Shown: positions 10,439 to 22,758, counted from the stretch's first letter. The stretch: DNA of 64,000 nucleotides from Brachypodium distachyon (GCF_000005505.3 NC_016131.3:1426001-1490000), one strand, 5' to 3'. Notes: a model not told the origin generated them from the letters alone. Numbers and translations: made by a program.

Positions 10439-11005
10439 CGCCGAGAGAGGTTGGGATTTTGTCGGAGACAGCAAGGTAAAGAGGGAACTCACAAGCTGTC
10501 GTTTGCTTCAGGTTCCCCCTTTTCCTTCTGTCTGTAAACTGAAGGCTCTTGCTGTTTTTTTTCTTTTTTTTCTTTTTTCTTTTTTTTTTTTGCTAACAGA
10601 AGGCTCTTGCTGTTAAGGGCAAAGAAATAAGAGTTCTAATCTGAGTTCCTTGGGAAGTTAACAAAAGCCGATATCGAATCGAATTACTTGTGCACATAAA
10701 TAAAAGCCAAACTGAGATTTGATAAAATGCCACGAAATCAGTTTGACGTTAATGGTAGAATATATTCAGTCATACGGCGGGACAAAATGCCCCAGCATTT
10801 CTTTATCGAACGGGCGTGTCTCACGATGGAGAATCTTAATATTACTCTGCCAAATTGATTCATTCGAATTAGGTGTCCCAATCAACACTTCCAGTGTGAC
10901 ACAGCACAACCCTCTCAAGTTCTCAGAGCCACAATCCAAAGCTATTACAGAAACAGGTCGTCGGAGACCGACTGGATACTGATCATCGTGGGCGTTGCCA
11001 TAGTT
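10439..11005. other. Intergenic region between VPS9 promoter and next gene's 3' end
   Basis: Contains a T-rich tract interrupted by C at about 10554-10591, otherwise ordinary AT-rich sequence. No gene seen. Confidence 0.4.
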
Positions 11006-13315
11006 TCATCGACACATTTTCCACGCGAGATTCATCAAATCGTCATCGACGTAGGGGCGCAGCTCCCACATAAGGCAGTAGCCCTCGAGCTCCGGTGACG
11101 ATGATTTTAAGGATAGTGTCCGCACAATCTTCTCCTGTAGGGTAGAATCAATCAACAGCAGGATGGAAGGAATTGTAATTTGATCACACCGTACTTGAGA
11201 CGAGTTAAATTTGAAAGCACGAACGCAGACAGACATGGTTACTGGCTTACAGTATATAGATGCAAATTTACCTGCATCGCGTAGTCGAGCTTCAGCATGT
11301 TATGAACAAGGATCATCATTGTAACAAGAGACGAATCACTGTCCAACTGATGTCCAAGTTACTGCTCCTTTTCCTGCCACATGCAAAGACTGTTACTCGG
11401 CTTTCGATGGACCAAAAAGCAGGTTCTCATTTGCTGAACTCAATCTACAACTATACCATTCGAGAAAGAAAAACTCTACAATCATCAGTACCAGAAGGGA
11501 CATGTACCTCCATGATGAAAGATCCGCTACTCATCGTGTTGGCTGTTAGTGCAGCGTCATATGCATCTTCCACTAGGCATTGAAGTTCTTTGAGCAGGGC
11601 ATTCACTGAGCAGCAAAGGACAGGACACCACATCAGTTCACTGGAGTTCACAGAATGACAATTGCTACTGTAAGTTATGCTCAAAAGCCAACCTTATGCC
11701 ATAACTATAGTTTTGCTGAAGATAAACTGAAGAGGACATTACATTTGCATTGATGCATCGTTCTGCCTATCTTTCACACAACAGGGAGCCAAACTGCCAT
11801 ACACTTGATAGATGCAAGACACACAAGGGCTTTGGAACTAGTGAGCACTAAGACTGCATTTGGTAGGTACACCATCTACTTGCCAAGCTTCCATATACTT
11901 GATGTTGCATCACTCAGCATTAGTATCAATATTGCCTGTTTTTACCCTAATTTGCAGTTCGGTTAAAAAAACTCTAATTTGCAGTTTTTCCTTTCCAGCA
12001 TGAGAATAGTTTGCATACACCCCCTTAGAAATTAGAATTATAATTTATAAGCAAACATAAAGGGAAAGGAGAGGTAGGAAAATGCAGGAAATAATAATCT
12101 CTTGCAAACAGAACAAAGATTAACAAACAAACACATCTGTAGCTACTACACAATAGAGAACGGCTGAATACCTTTATTTACATGATCTTCAAGCTCGCCC
12201 TCACATGAATGTACTTCTAGAAGAAAAGGAAACATTTAATATCAAACTGACAAAAGACATGGTCGATAAAAGTAAAACATTGTGTCCCCAAAGGTCCAGA
12301 TTTTGATGATGAAAAGTGAAGAATCGGAATAGGATACATACATGATATTCCTAATCCATAGTCATGAATGGGGATAAAATTCTGTGATCACAACCTCACA
12401 CTTGTAATTTTAGTTATATGAGCAAACTCAGAATATGTTATGCGTCTAAAAAAATGAAAAGCGAAAAATGAGCTTATGATGTTCTGAGGAGTGAAGAGCT
12501 TCTATACATAAACAAGTCCATGAAGTATATGATACAGAGTAAAGATTTTGTTTCCCCCTTCTTGAAAACATACACAAATACACCCATTGGTAGCACTTTA
12601 CTGATCAAGTCAAGATAAACACATCGTAACAGCCATAAGCTTCGAAGGATAAATAACTCTGGAAGAGAAGCTAAATGACTCACAGTGATTCAAGTTCGAG
12701 ATGCTCCGACATTGACTGCTGCAGCCAGCTTCGAGATACGACTTCATCCTGTCAGTGCAGTTAGATCTAATTATCTCACTCATAACATCTGATCCACTAG
12801 GAACCTGCGGCCTCCGAAAATACTCTGAAATCAAACAAAGTATTATTACTCCAAGTCTTCAACAACTTTGATCCCTGATGTATGGTTAACAAGTGACCAT
12901 TGATTGCTAAACTGTGAAGATATCAGGATAACGCTACCAAGAAAACGCAACAAACTGTGAACCGTATGGTCAGAATAGAATGAACCTAGGCCCATTTCCA
13001 ATCCTGACAAAAATAGGAAGGGAAATTAATCAGAAAAAGGGCAACCTAACCTAGCTCCTGCTGGAAGCTCACGAGGAACCGCCTCCCGCCATCAGCGAGC
13101 TCCTCGAACCGCGCCACCCTGCGACAACGAAGCCATCACAGATGAAACGGAACGGAACCCTCGCGGCGAGAGAAGTTTCAGGTTTCAGCCGCGCGGGACG
13201 AAGAGAAGCGAGCGGGAGGAGTAGCGAAAAATTGGCGAGGGAATACGATGCGCTACTTGGCCATGAACTCGAGGAAGATGCTGCGGCGAGTGGGCGCCGC
13301 CGGTGCGGCGAGCAT
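11006..13315 (-). CDS. Conserved plant protein of unknown function, seven exons
   Basis: Seven short exons on the minus strand: 13257-13315, 13051-13118, 12684-12824, 12172-12213, 11508-11605, 11272-11346 and 11006-11134. Phases close exactly, giving 203 aa. I do not recognise a catalytic fold. Conserved-looking blocks are RSIFLEFMAKVARFEELADGG near the start, SEIIRSNCTDRMKSYLEAGC in the middle, MQEKIVRTLSLKSSSPELEGY, and a C-terminus ending DDDLMNLAWKMCR. It is mostly helical and hydrophilic, with no signal peptide or membrane segment. The text resembles an uncharacterised plant family that I recall only vaguely, so no domain name is given. The exon 4 acceptor is a TAG/AAG tandem. Only the distal AAG avoids an in-frame stop, so I use 12213. 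The gypsy element begins only about 215 bp upstream of the start codon. Confidence 0.7.
12214..12219 (-). other. Tandem NAGNAG splice acceptor (TAGAAG)
   Basis: The minus strand reads CTTCTAGAAG|TAC. With the preceding exon ending in phase 1 (T), splicing after TAG makes a TAA stop codon, while splicing after AAG makes TTA and keeps the frame. The choice between the two acceptors therefore decides whether a full-length product is made. Confidence 0.5.
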
Positions 13316-13531
13316 GGCTGGGACGGGGGCAGCGGCGGCCGGCGAGTGCCCAGTGTGGCTGCCTACTTCAGCTTAGACGGGCCACCACTGTTCTTTCCGT
13401 GAAAAATAGGCCCAGTTTTCCAATTGCAGGAGGGTTTCGGCCCACGGTGGCCCAATTAGAGCTGCAAGCAAACGGTTCCCGCCGCCACTTTGTTAATTTT
13501 TGCCAAGATTAACATTTTAAAACGTTGTAAC
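13290..13531. repeat. Segmental duplication, copy 1, left part
   Basis: Matches 25170-25370 over text including GCCTACTTCAGC, TTGCAGGAGGGTTT, GAGCTGCAAGCAAA and ACATTTTAAAACGTTGTAAC. The duplication is interrupted at 13531 by the LTR element and resumes at 22125. Confidence 0.8.
13527..13531. repeat. Target-site duplication of the gypsy element, left
   Basis: GTAAC, repeated at 22125-22129 directly after the opposite LTR. Confidence 0.9.
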
Positions 13532-14236
13532 TGTTTGCACACGAACACGTCACGTGTACCTCCGGCGTCGAGCGCGATACGCAAGACACGTCGCCGGAGG
13601 AGCCTCGCCGGAAAGTGCGATACGCAAGACAGCCGGCGAGATCTTTTGGAACCCGAAACCCCACACGCCCAGGAGAGACCCCGTCTGGACGCACGGCGGC
13701 AATGTGTCCTAGGGTCAGTTCGCCTGCTCCTAGGACTTCATGGATCGAAGCTCTCCGGTTTGAAGAACGACGATGAACGAGAAGCAGAGAATATGATGTG
13801 ATAGGTTTGTAAATTGGTTTTTGCGATTGTGTGTGTTGTTTCAATCGGCCGTCACCCCTCATGTATATAAAGGGCGGCTGGACTTCCCGTGCAAGAAAAG
13901 GACTTGGATCCACGTCCAAAACCCTAATTTGAGTCTAATTCGGACGGTTGGATCCGAACTTTCCAAAACTGTTCGGTCCAAAATCTGGCTACACCTTCCG
14001 ATCCAGTTTTGAGGTAGTAACGACTATTTCTCTCTGTTTTTAACTTCGGTTCCCAGCACCAAAACTTCCGACCGAACCTCCGGGGTGCTCTCTATTACTC
14101 TTCCAGGAATATGTGGAACTTCCGACCGAACCTCCGAGTGCTCTCTGTTACTCTTCCAGGAATATGTGGAACTTCCGGCTGATCATCCAGAACTTCCGGT
14201 GGAGTTTTATTTGTAAGCCAAAATTGGTTGTGAACA
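13532..14236 (-). repeat. 3' LTR of the gypsy element (705 bp)
   Basis: Begins TGTTTGCACACG and ends GGTTGTGAACA as read on the plus strand. It matches the other LTR with a few percent differences by eye, but lacks about 100 bp present there after GAGGTAGTAA, and also lacks part of the short CCGGGTG-type subrepeats near its right end. It contains TATATAAAGGG near 13864. Confidence 0.95.
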
Positions 14237-14254
14237 CATGCCCCCCTGTCTTTC
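14237..14254 (-). other. Polypurine tract
   Basis: On the minus strand a purine-rich run with six consecutive G (GAAAGACAGGGGGGCATG) lies immediately before the 3' LTR, the expected plus-strand primer site. Confidence 0.85.
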
Positions 14255-14403
14255 AGCAAACTTGTGTGCCGAAAAATAACTTGCACCACTTTTAATCTAA
14301 GGACGATGTCAACACTTTATCGGCCATATATGCTAAGGGCAATAAATATATATCGGCCATATGTGTGTTCAAGCTTCTTGCCACACACTCTGGTAGAACA
14401 TTT

Positions 14404-15714
14404 TTAGATACCTTCCATTGAGTGCTCGAGGTAGTAAATCCCTTCTATTGATTCCACCAAATATGAATTCCTAGGAACCACTCTCACAACCTTGAAAGGA
14501 CCTTCCCTGTTCGGATACCATTTGCCAAATTTTCTGTCCTTCGAGCCAACTGGCAAGATTACCTTCCATACTAGGTCACCAACTTGGAAGCTCTTCAAGT
14601 TCACCTTTTTATTGTAAGATCTTGCTACCCGTATCTTCTCTTTCTCTATCTCTCTCAAAGCACATAAACGTTTATCGGCCACTTCATCAATGTTATTCAT
14701 CATCAAATTATGGAAGTCCACTGCCGATAAATCATTTTGTTTAGCGAATCTCAAAGCAGCCAGATTTACTTCTACAGGCAAAACGGCTTCTTGTCCATAC
14801 ACAAGTTCATATGGAGTTACCTTTGTAGCACCATGCCTTGAGATCCTATGTGCCCACAAAGCTTCGGACAACACTTCATGCCACCTCCTTGGATGATCAT
14901 CAATCTTCTTTTTAATGAGCTTGATCAAAATTTTGTTACTAGATTCAGCTTGTCCATTAGCTTGCGCATAATATGGAGATGAACTGAGCATCTTTATTTT
15001 AAAAGATTCAGCAAACTCCTTCACTTCCTTCGCCATAAATGATGAACATTGATCTGTAGTCAATGTTTGAGGAATGCCGAATCTATGTATAATGTGCTCA
15101 GTTATGAATTGAATCACCTCCCTATGGGTCATATTTTTGAGAGGTATTGCTTCGGACCACTTGGTAAAATAATCGGTAGCTACTAACACGAATAGATGCC
15201 CTTTCGATGAAGAAGGATGAATCATACCAATGAAATCTAATCCCCAACCTCTAAATGGCCACGACTTGATAATAGGATTCAACATAGCAGCAGGAGCCAA
15301 CTGAATATCACCAAACTTCTGACAATCCTCGCATCCTTTATAGTACCCGAAGCAATCATTGATCATTATTGGCCAATAAAATCCTGCTCGCCGCAACAAC
15401 CACTTCATCTTGTGCGCCGACTGATGAGTACCACATATGCCTTCATGTACCTCTCCCATAGCAACCCTTGCTTGGTCTTCATCCAAGCACTTCAAAAGAA
15501 TACCATCAACTATTCGGTGATAGAGATCATCATCCATCAACACATATTTGAAAGCCATCCGCCGAACAGCCCTGTCCGTCATCTTGCTAGGATCCTGCAA
15601 ATATGCAACAATGGGTCTTCTCCAATCTTTATCTCCACCTGCACTAGATCCTTTATTAGTGCCCGATTCAATGTGATTTAATTCGGCCTTACCAATGTTA
15701 ATAGGAGAAAACAT
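14404..15714 (-). pseudogene. Retroelement integrase region
   Basis: 436-aa open segment. A zinc-binding HHCC region (HQSAHKMKW, then CEDCQKFG) is followed by the DDE core: Asp in WGLDFIG, Asp in LTTDQCSS, Glu in GQAESSNK. The C-terminal part (VGDLVWKVILP) resembles the usual integrase tail. It is separated from the upstream RNase H by a frame change near 15730 that looks like loss of one A. The ATG at 15714 is only the first Met after the break, not a genuine start. Confidence 0.9.
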
Positions 15715-17783
15715 CGGCTTGTGAGATATATAAAAAACACCACGATTAAATGGTAGCCGGATGCTTGTTGTGCTAACTCATTTGCATTCCAATTGTCTTG
15801 TCTAGATATATGAGCAATGCTAAAGTAATCCAAGGCAGAAATTATATCTAGACACTTATCAAGATAAACATTTAGTGATTCATCGAAACACTGGAAAACC
15901 TTGGATATTTGCTGTACTACTAGCAACGAATCACCAAAAGCCGCAATATGTGTGACACCTACAGCAATTAAAAGTTGTAGCCCGAATAATAAAGCTTCAT
16001 ATTCGGCTTGATTGTTTGTGCAAAAATATTCTAAGTGGCATGAGGCTTCAAAAACAGCACCATGAGGAGATATATAAACAACACCAACACCTTGGCCATT
16101 GCTACAAACTGAACCATCAAAGTATAATCTCCATGCTACTAAAGAGACAAGGTTAATCTCAATGTCATGTTCGTTGTCAATCCGATGTTCTACAATGAAA
16201 TCAGCAACAATTTGGCCTTTCATAGATTTCAAAGATTCATAAGCCAAATCATATTCAATTAAAGCATAAGCCCACTTGCCAATCCTACCGCTAAGAATCG
16301 GTCTATGCAACATATATTTAATGACATCGGTTTGACAAGCTACAATGCACATACTAGACAACAAATAATGCCTCAACTTAGTGCACGTGTAATATAAGCA
16401 TAAGCACAATTTTTCAATGAAGGTATACCTTGTCTCGGCGTCTATTAAACGCCGGCTCAAATAAGTGACGACATGCTCCTTTTCTCTGGTCTCTTGAGCC
16501 AAAACAGCGCCAATAACGCCTTCCTCTGCTGCAATATAAAGCCTAAAAAGCTCTCCATGTTTCGGCGCCTTTAACACCGGAGGACTAGATAAACAAACTT
16601 TGATTTTATTAAATGCTTCCTGCTGTTTTGCCCTCCAAGTAAAATCAGCATCATTCTTTAACCGAAGTATAGGGGTAAATGCATCAACCTTCTCTGACAA
16701 ATTTACTATAAAACGCCTCAAATAATTAACTTTGCCGAGGAATTTCTGCATATCCTTTTTGCATGTCGGAGCTTGCACTTTCTGGATAGCTTCTATCTTC
16801 TTGGGATCAATCTCTATGCCATGCTGACGTATAATAAAACCCAATAATTTCCCAGCCGATACACCGAAAGCACGCTTCAAAGGATTCATCTTGAGCCCAT
16901 ATTTCCTCATCCTCTCAAAAGCTAGGCGCAAATCGGCTAAATGAGACTCATTAGCATTCGATTTGACAACAACATCATCAATATAAACCTCAAGTATGAC
17001 CCCAAGCAAATCATGAAAGATCAAATTCATAGCTCTCTGATATGTGGCGCCGGCATTCTTCAACCCAAAGGTCATCACCGTCCACTCAAATAAACCAACA
17101 AACCCGGGGCACCGGAAGGCCGTTTTGAACGCATCCTCTTCAGCCATGAAAATCTGATTGTACCCCGCATTGCCATCAAGAAAGCTAATAACATTATGTC
17201 CAGAGGCATCATTAATAAGCATATCGGCTATTGGCATAGGATACTCATCTTTGGGCGTAGCTCTATTCAAATCTCTGAAGTCAATGCACAGCCTCAGCTT
17301 GCTGGATCCTTTCTTCTCCACAGGCACAATATTAGAAATCCAATCCGCATACCTGCAAAGTCTAATAAAATTAGCTTTAAGCAAACGACCGATCTCTTCT
17401 TTGATACGGTCATACATCTTGGGATTAACTCTCCGGGCCGGTTGTTTGTACGGCCTAAAACCAGCCTTAACAGGTAACCGATGCTCAACTAGTTCTCGGC
17501 TCAAGCCCGGCATCTCATGATATTCCCATGCAAAGCAATCAACATATTCTTTCAATAGCTCGATTAATACAACTTTATAATCAGCTTTCAAATTTTTGTT
17601 TACAAATGTCGGCCTAGGAATTGAACCATCTCCTATGTCTACCTCTTCCAATGGATCAACCGATGTAAAACCTTGTCCTAACTTATCCATGTCTTCTGAT
17701 TCTTCTATGGACTCATACATATCGTTCTCATTGGACTGATATTCTTCAAGCCTTCGCCGCAACCACTCCTCGTTGGGATTCAT
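15715..17783 (-). pseudogene. Retroelement reverse transcriptase and dual RNase H region
   Basis: About 690-aa open segment. The RT domain has FRDLNRATPKDEYPMP, FLDGNAGYNQI and the catalytic YIDDVVVKS. It is followed by the RT-linked RNase H (LYIAAEEGVIGAVLAQE) and connection region, and then a second RNase H (LYFDGSVCSNGQGVGVVYISP, NNQAEYEALLFGL, GDSLLVVQQI). The second RNase H places it in the Tat lineage. The frame is lost after QQASGYH. Confidence 0.92.
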
Positions 17784-19371
17784 TAATCACATATTTGGGA
17801 GCCGATTATTACCAACCGGCTTTAGAGAGACGGGCACAAATCCATTCCTAGTAGCACTAAGAAAATCAAAATCTGAAAGGTCGCGCCCTGTCAAACAAGT
17901 AGCATTCGGATGTTGCCAATCCACCAATGAATCGGCCAAAGCGACACAAGCCAAATTATCCGCATGGACAACCTCCACCTCGTCGTCAACCAAAACTGAT
18001 GCAAAGTAGATGGCACACATTGGTTTGCATGGAGCCAATCGCGGCCTAATATGACATTGTAATTACCTTGCACCTCAGCAACAAAGAAAGGCGGTGGCCC
18101 AAGTTTTACTTCCTACAATGAGCTCCACACTCATCACGCCTTTGGCCTCTGTTTTTTCCTTGCCTTCAAATCCATTTAGCACCATGTTGGTCTTCATCAA
18201 ATCATCATCATCTAGCCCCAATTTCTTGAAGACCGAATATGGCATAAGATTTACCACTGCACCACCATCAACGAGCATTCTTGCAACCAGCGATCCATTA
18301 ATATGTCCCTTGACATACAATGGCTTCAAGTGTTTCACCGGTTCTTTTGGCTTCTCGAAGATGGCATTCTTAGGACCAAAGTCTAGCTGTGCCACCTCCC
18401 CTTCTTCGTCCATGGCACGGAATTTAGTGGGCAAGTAAGAAACCATATTCATATCCATACCTTCTGTAGCCGGTGTGCCCTCAAAATCCAGCATCTCTTC
18501 GTCAACTTCCGATGTACGAGATGCATCTGAAGTTACAGCGATTTGCTTAGGAACCCACACCTTGGACGGTATTGCGGAATGAGTCTCGTTGAAAGACTCG
18601 TCTCTTCTCTTCTCCGCTTCGTGTTCCACCTTCTCTTGGTTTCTCAAGCGTTGCAGCCTCCTCTTCTTGGTTTAGTCAATCCAGGAGGAAACCACTTGGG
18701 CTGAGTATATTTAGGATCTCTCAGCTTGGCTTTGCTCGTGCTAGCTTCATGATCATCAGCCGAGGATCTTGGTTGAATAACCAAAACATGACCATTAGAA
18801 TTAGCCGGTTTATCACAAACAACCGGCTCTTTGAGCTTCAACTCATGCGCGCCCTTCCCAATGACGTCGGCATTGACATTATTTTCATGTTGCTTGTTGG
18901 GCTCCAAAATTTCAGCGCATGGTGACTTAGGACGCCACTCCTTCCGAGCACCCTTACTCGATGATTTTTGGGATGACCGATTAACATTGTAGCTTAAACG
19001 GTCTCGAACAGGTCGTGTGATCCTGTCATGGACAGATTTTCTAGGTGCTGTCCACCCCGGATGGAAAGCATACGGTGCCATTGGGGGCTGCACCCATCCG
19101 CCATTGAAATAATATGGCACGTAAGGGGGCAGCACCATCCACGGTCCCGGCGCCCACTGCTCATACGGCCTTGCGTGTCGTGGAGACCTCTCCTTTGGAG
19201 GTGATCTCGGGCGTTAGAGTTGGAACCGGTCGCTTGGTTCACATATTTGGAAAGCAACATATCGAAGGTTGGCTTGATTTGTTTGTGCCTTGCCTTGAAC
19301 TCATTTGTCTTCCACTTGCCAACCTCCGCACGCTTGAGCTTGATGAACTTGGCACGAGCATTTTCCTGCAC
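17784..19371 (-). pseudogene. Retroelement gag tail and protease region, several frame breaks
   Basis: Four overlapping open segments in changing frames. The protease part includes VARMLVDGGAVVNLMP, a retropepsin-like active site with DGG, and further on YNVILGRDWLH. Breaks lie near 19140, 18645 and 18060. The remaining text is a basic, Pro/Tyr-rich linker. Confidence 0.8.
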
Positions 19372-21265
19372 TTGCGGTTGCCCCCCCGAGCGCAGGATTT
19401 TTTATGGTGATCTTCAATGTCTCCTTTCCATCTGATTGCTTGCCAACAACGATTTCCCTTCCCAAGACTTTGTCACTCTCCTTGCTGCTGTTCCTAGGTT
19501 CACCAACAACAACATTATTTTTGTTAGCTGATCCGGCCACCTCTGGCCGAATTAACATCTTTTTCCCTTGCAGCTCCATAGTGTTCATAGGAAACGGCTG
19601 CTTGTCAATTTGCATATCGGCAAAGCTTAATCGTCCATCATTGATAGCCGGTTGTATCTGTCGCCGAAAAACATTGCAATCATTAGTAGCATGAGAGAAA
19701 GAATTATGATACTTGCAATAAGCTCGCCATTTTAACTCTTCAAACAGCGGTAAAATATGAGATATTCTAATATACTTATCTTTCAACATAGCATCAAATA
19801 TTCTATCACACTTAGCTACATCAAAACTGAATGTCATCTCGTCTTCTCGATTCTTGCGAATCGGCTTAAGAGCATCACAAGTATAAGGTTTGGCCTTTGA
19901 GGACCAAACAAACTCAGCAGCATAAATCTCAGCTTCATCGTCCGAATTTTCACTATTGTATCCAACCGCGTTTATATGAGGACGATCAGATTTAGACCTA
20001 TGCAAATCCTTTGTTTCTTTGCTTCGGCACTCTTGAGCCAAAGCTGTTTGCAAAACTTGGCTCACGCTTAAAAACTCATAACCTTCAATTCTTTCTCTAA
20101 TGTGAGTTCTCAAACCATTTAGCACTAAGTCTGCCATGTCTCTTTCAGTTATCACCAAACTATAACATCGGTTCTTAGTATCTCTAAACCTTTTAATGTA
20201 ATCGGTAACCGATTCATCATGTTTCTGTTTAACCGATGTAAGATGTGACAACTTAAGTTCATTATCACCGCTATAAAAATGCTCATGGAATTTCTTCTCT
20301 AGATGATACCAAGTGTTAATAGAACCATAAGGTAAAGCAGAAAACCATGAAAAAGCGGTACCGGTCAAAGATAAAGGAAACAAACGCACTTTCAGTTCAT
20401 CACAATTACTAGCTTCTCCTAGCTGTGTTAAATATTGGCTAACATGTTCCCAAGTTGTTTTGCTATCTACCCCATTGACTTTAGCAAAATCAGGCACCTT
20501 GTAACCTGGGGGATATGGCAAAGCATCAAAATATTCAGGGTAGGGTTTATGGTAGACCCGACTGGCTACTTTAACTCCGTAGTTCTCAAAGAAACTTTGA
20601 TCCAAATCTTCTCTAAATTTGGCTAGCCTTTCTTCTAATGTGGATGACTCTACGGATGGTGGATTTGCAGCGGGCACCGAACTAATGTTCGGTGCTATGC
20701 TAGCACTTGGAAAACGCACACCTGAATTCGGCGGGGCGGCCGAATAAGGGATGGTCCTATTTGTAGTAAAATACTCTGACGCACTCACGACTTGGTTGCT
20801 TTGGACATGATGTGGATCAATCGGCATATGTGACGCCGATGGTCTAGACGGTGGTGTATTCTTTTTAGCCGTGTCTCTCTCCACGAGTACATCATAAACT
20901 TGCACGTTACCACGAGTAATAAGGCCTTGAATTTTAGCGATTTGCTTGGGAGTAAAAAGGCTTTTACTTGCAGAGATACTTACAGAGGTCTCGGCAGATT
21001 TGCCGAGAATTGGCGGAAGTTTGATTTCCCCAAGCGGGGTGACAGTGCCTTGGCGGTCCTTCTTGAAGCTTGCAAGGTAAGCCGCCATATCTTCCTCCTC
21101 TTCCTTCTTCTGCAGAGCCATGAACTCCTCTTGTTGTTGCTCTTGACGCTGCTTCTTGAGCACGTCAAAAGCTTGGGGTTGATCCTCCGAAAGATCATCG
21201 AAGCTAGGCTTGATGATGTTTTCGGCGCTGATCCTGGAGGGCTGGGGTATGCCGCCGTTCGTCAT
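19301..21265 (-). pseudogene. Retroelement gag region
   Basis: Open for about 650 codons from ATG 21265 (MTNGGIPQPS), which is preferred to the ATG at 21307 inside the LTR. It contains the plant retrotransposon gag domain (TGTAFSWFSALPYGSINTW, then VTDYIKRFRDTKNRCYSL). The frame is lost near 19370, beside a run of seven C. Confidence 0.85.
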
Positions 21266-21273
21266 GATGATCT

Positions 21274-21291
21274 TCCCCAGCGGAGTCGCCA
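21274..21291 (-). other. Putative primer-binding site
   Basis: On the minus strand TGGCGACTCCGCTGGGGA begins seven bases after the 5' LTR, the position and TGG start expected for a tRNA primer site. I cannot assign the tRNA. Confidence 0.7.
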
Positions 21292-21298
21292 AAAAGTG

Positions 21299-22124
21299 TG
21301 TTCGCACACGAACACGTCACGTGTACCTCCGGCGTCGAGCGCGATACGCAAGACACGTCGCCGGAGGAGCCTCGCCGGAAGCGCGATACGCAAGACAGCC
21401 GGCGAGATCTTTTGAAATCCGAAACCCCACACGCCCGGGAGGGGACCCCGTCTGGACGCACGGCGGCAATGGGCTGCCCTAGGTCAGTTCGCCTGCCCCT
21501 AGGACTTCGTGGATCGAAGCTCTCCGGTTTGAAGAACGACGATGAACGAGAAGCAGATAATAGGATGGGATAGGTTTGTAGATTGATTTTTGCGATTGTG
21601 TGTGTTGTTTCAATCGGCTGTCACCCCTCATGTATATAAAGGGCGGCTGGACTTCCCGTGCAAGAAAGGACTTGGATCCACGTCCAAAACCCTAATTTGA
21701 GTCTAATTCGGACGGTTGGACCCGAACTTTCCAAAACTGTTCGGTCCAAAATCTGGCTACACCTTCCGATCCAGTTTTGAGGTAGTAAACGACCTCGGAT
21801 CGCGACGATTCTAAAAGCAAAGTTATTCGTCTTGAAAAAACGAAGAACTTTTATGTTTATTACTTTTCCATCCGAGTAGATCTTAATGACTATTTCTCTC
21901 TGTTTTTAACTTCGGTTCCCAGCACCGGAACTTCCGACCGAACCTCCGGGTGAATCTCCGGATGCTCTCTGTTGCTCTTCCAGGAATATGCGGAACTTCC
22001 GACCGAACCTCCTGGTGAACCTCCGGGTGCTCTTTGTTACTCTTCCAGGAATATGCGGAACTTCCGGTGATCATCCGAAACTTCTGGTGGAGTTTTATTT
22101 GTAAGCCAAAATTGGTTGTGAACA
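21299..22124 (-). repeat. 5' LTR of the gypsy element (826 bp)
   Basis: Starts TGTTCGCACACG and ends GGTTGTGAACA on the plus strand. It carries a segment of about 100 bp (roughly 21790-21890) missing from the other LTR, and tandem CCAGGAATATGCGGAACTTCC-type subrepeats near its right end. Confidence 0.95.
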
Positions 22125-22129
22125 GTAAC
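22125..22129. repeat. Target-site duplication of the gypsy element, right
   Basis: GTAAC, identical to 13527-13531. Confidence 0.9.
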
Positions 22130-22758
22130 CACATTTTGTTAAAATTGCACACTTTGTGCCATTTTTGGACGAGTGAGAGTTTCAAAAAATTCATGGCATC
22201 CGAGAAGCAACAGAACTATATAGTCTCGTCCAAGAAAGGATGTCTCAAGTTTGTCAAAATTTGAATGTATCTAGACATGACTTAGTGTATAGATGCATTC
22301 AAATTTAATCAAAGTTGAGACATCCTTTGTTGGACAGAGGGAGTATTTATAATGTATCTATTACTTAAGGAGTGTTTGGTAATAATTAGCTGCGGGTGTC
22401 ACCAGCTTACAAGAACGGAGTAGTACAGTACAAAGAAGCAAAGAAACAGAAACACCCATTAAGCAAAGCATATTGCATCTAAGCGCAACAGAACAGAAAT
22501 CTGGGAAAAGAAACCCCTTTGTGTGTCTTCGAAACAGAAATTAAAACCGCACACTTCTTGAACCACCTTTAGGGTGCAAATTAGATACCACAGACTCATC
22601 CTCTGAACATGACACGAAGATACCTTCTCAAAGGGTAACATATCCTTCCAAGAAGGAGGCGTCAAGCACATTTATCCTCTAAGCTGCTTTGGAACAGAGA
22701 GAGGGTTTCAGGCTTTCAGGACCATTGGACCGGGCCACAAACTCACCGCATATAGTCC
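22130..22758. repeat. Segmental duplication, copy 1, right part
   Basis: Continues the duplicated unit after the LTR element. It matches 25375-25830 over ATTTTGTTAAAATTGCACAC, ATTCATGGCATCCGAGAAG, AAGCAAAGAAACAGAAACAC and CTTCTCAAAGGGTAACATAT. The end near 22680 (GCTGCTTTGGAACAG, GAGGGTTTCAGGCTTTCA) matches 27230 instead, on the far side of the FBD gene remnant. Confidence 0.8.
22223..22343. mobile_element. Stowaway-like MITE (121 bp)
   Basis: Flanked by TA on both sides. The inverted ends run GTCTCGTCC...GGACAGAGGGAG, with long palindromic arms (GGATGTCTCAA...TTGAGACATCC). The paralogous site near 25465 lacks it. The element at 59161 is the same family in reverse orientation. Confidence 0.85.

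Larger units (their letters stand above)
13532..22124 (-). mobile_element. Ty3/gypsy LTR retrotransposon, Tat-type, frame-disrupted
   Basis: 8.6-kb element transcribed on the minus strand, bounded by LTRs (5' LTR 21299-22124, 3' LTR 13532-14236) that start TG and end CA, with a perfect GTAAC target duplication. Order from the 5' LTR: primer-binding-like site, gag, aspartic protease, reverse transcriptase, RNase H, a second RNase H, integrase, polypurine tract. The second, extra RNase H before integrase is the hallmark of the Tat lineage, and RT-IN order marks it as Ty3/gypsy. At least five breaks of frame (near 19370, 19140, 18645, 18060 and 15730) mean it cannot make a continuous polyprotein. 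It splits a segment that exists uninterrupted at about 25350-25400. Confidence 0.95.

Noticed and set aside
13532..22124. Active, autonomous retrotransposon
   Set aside because: Several frame breaks across gag, protease and pol make a functional polyprotein impossible.
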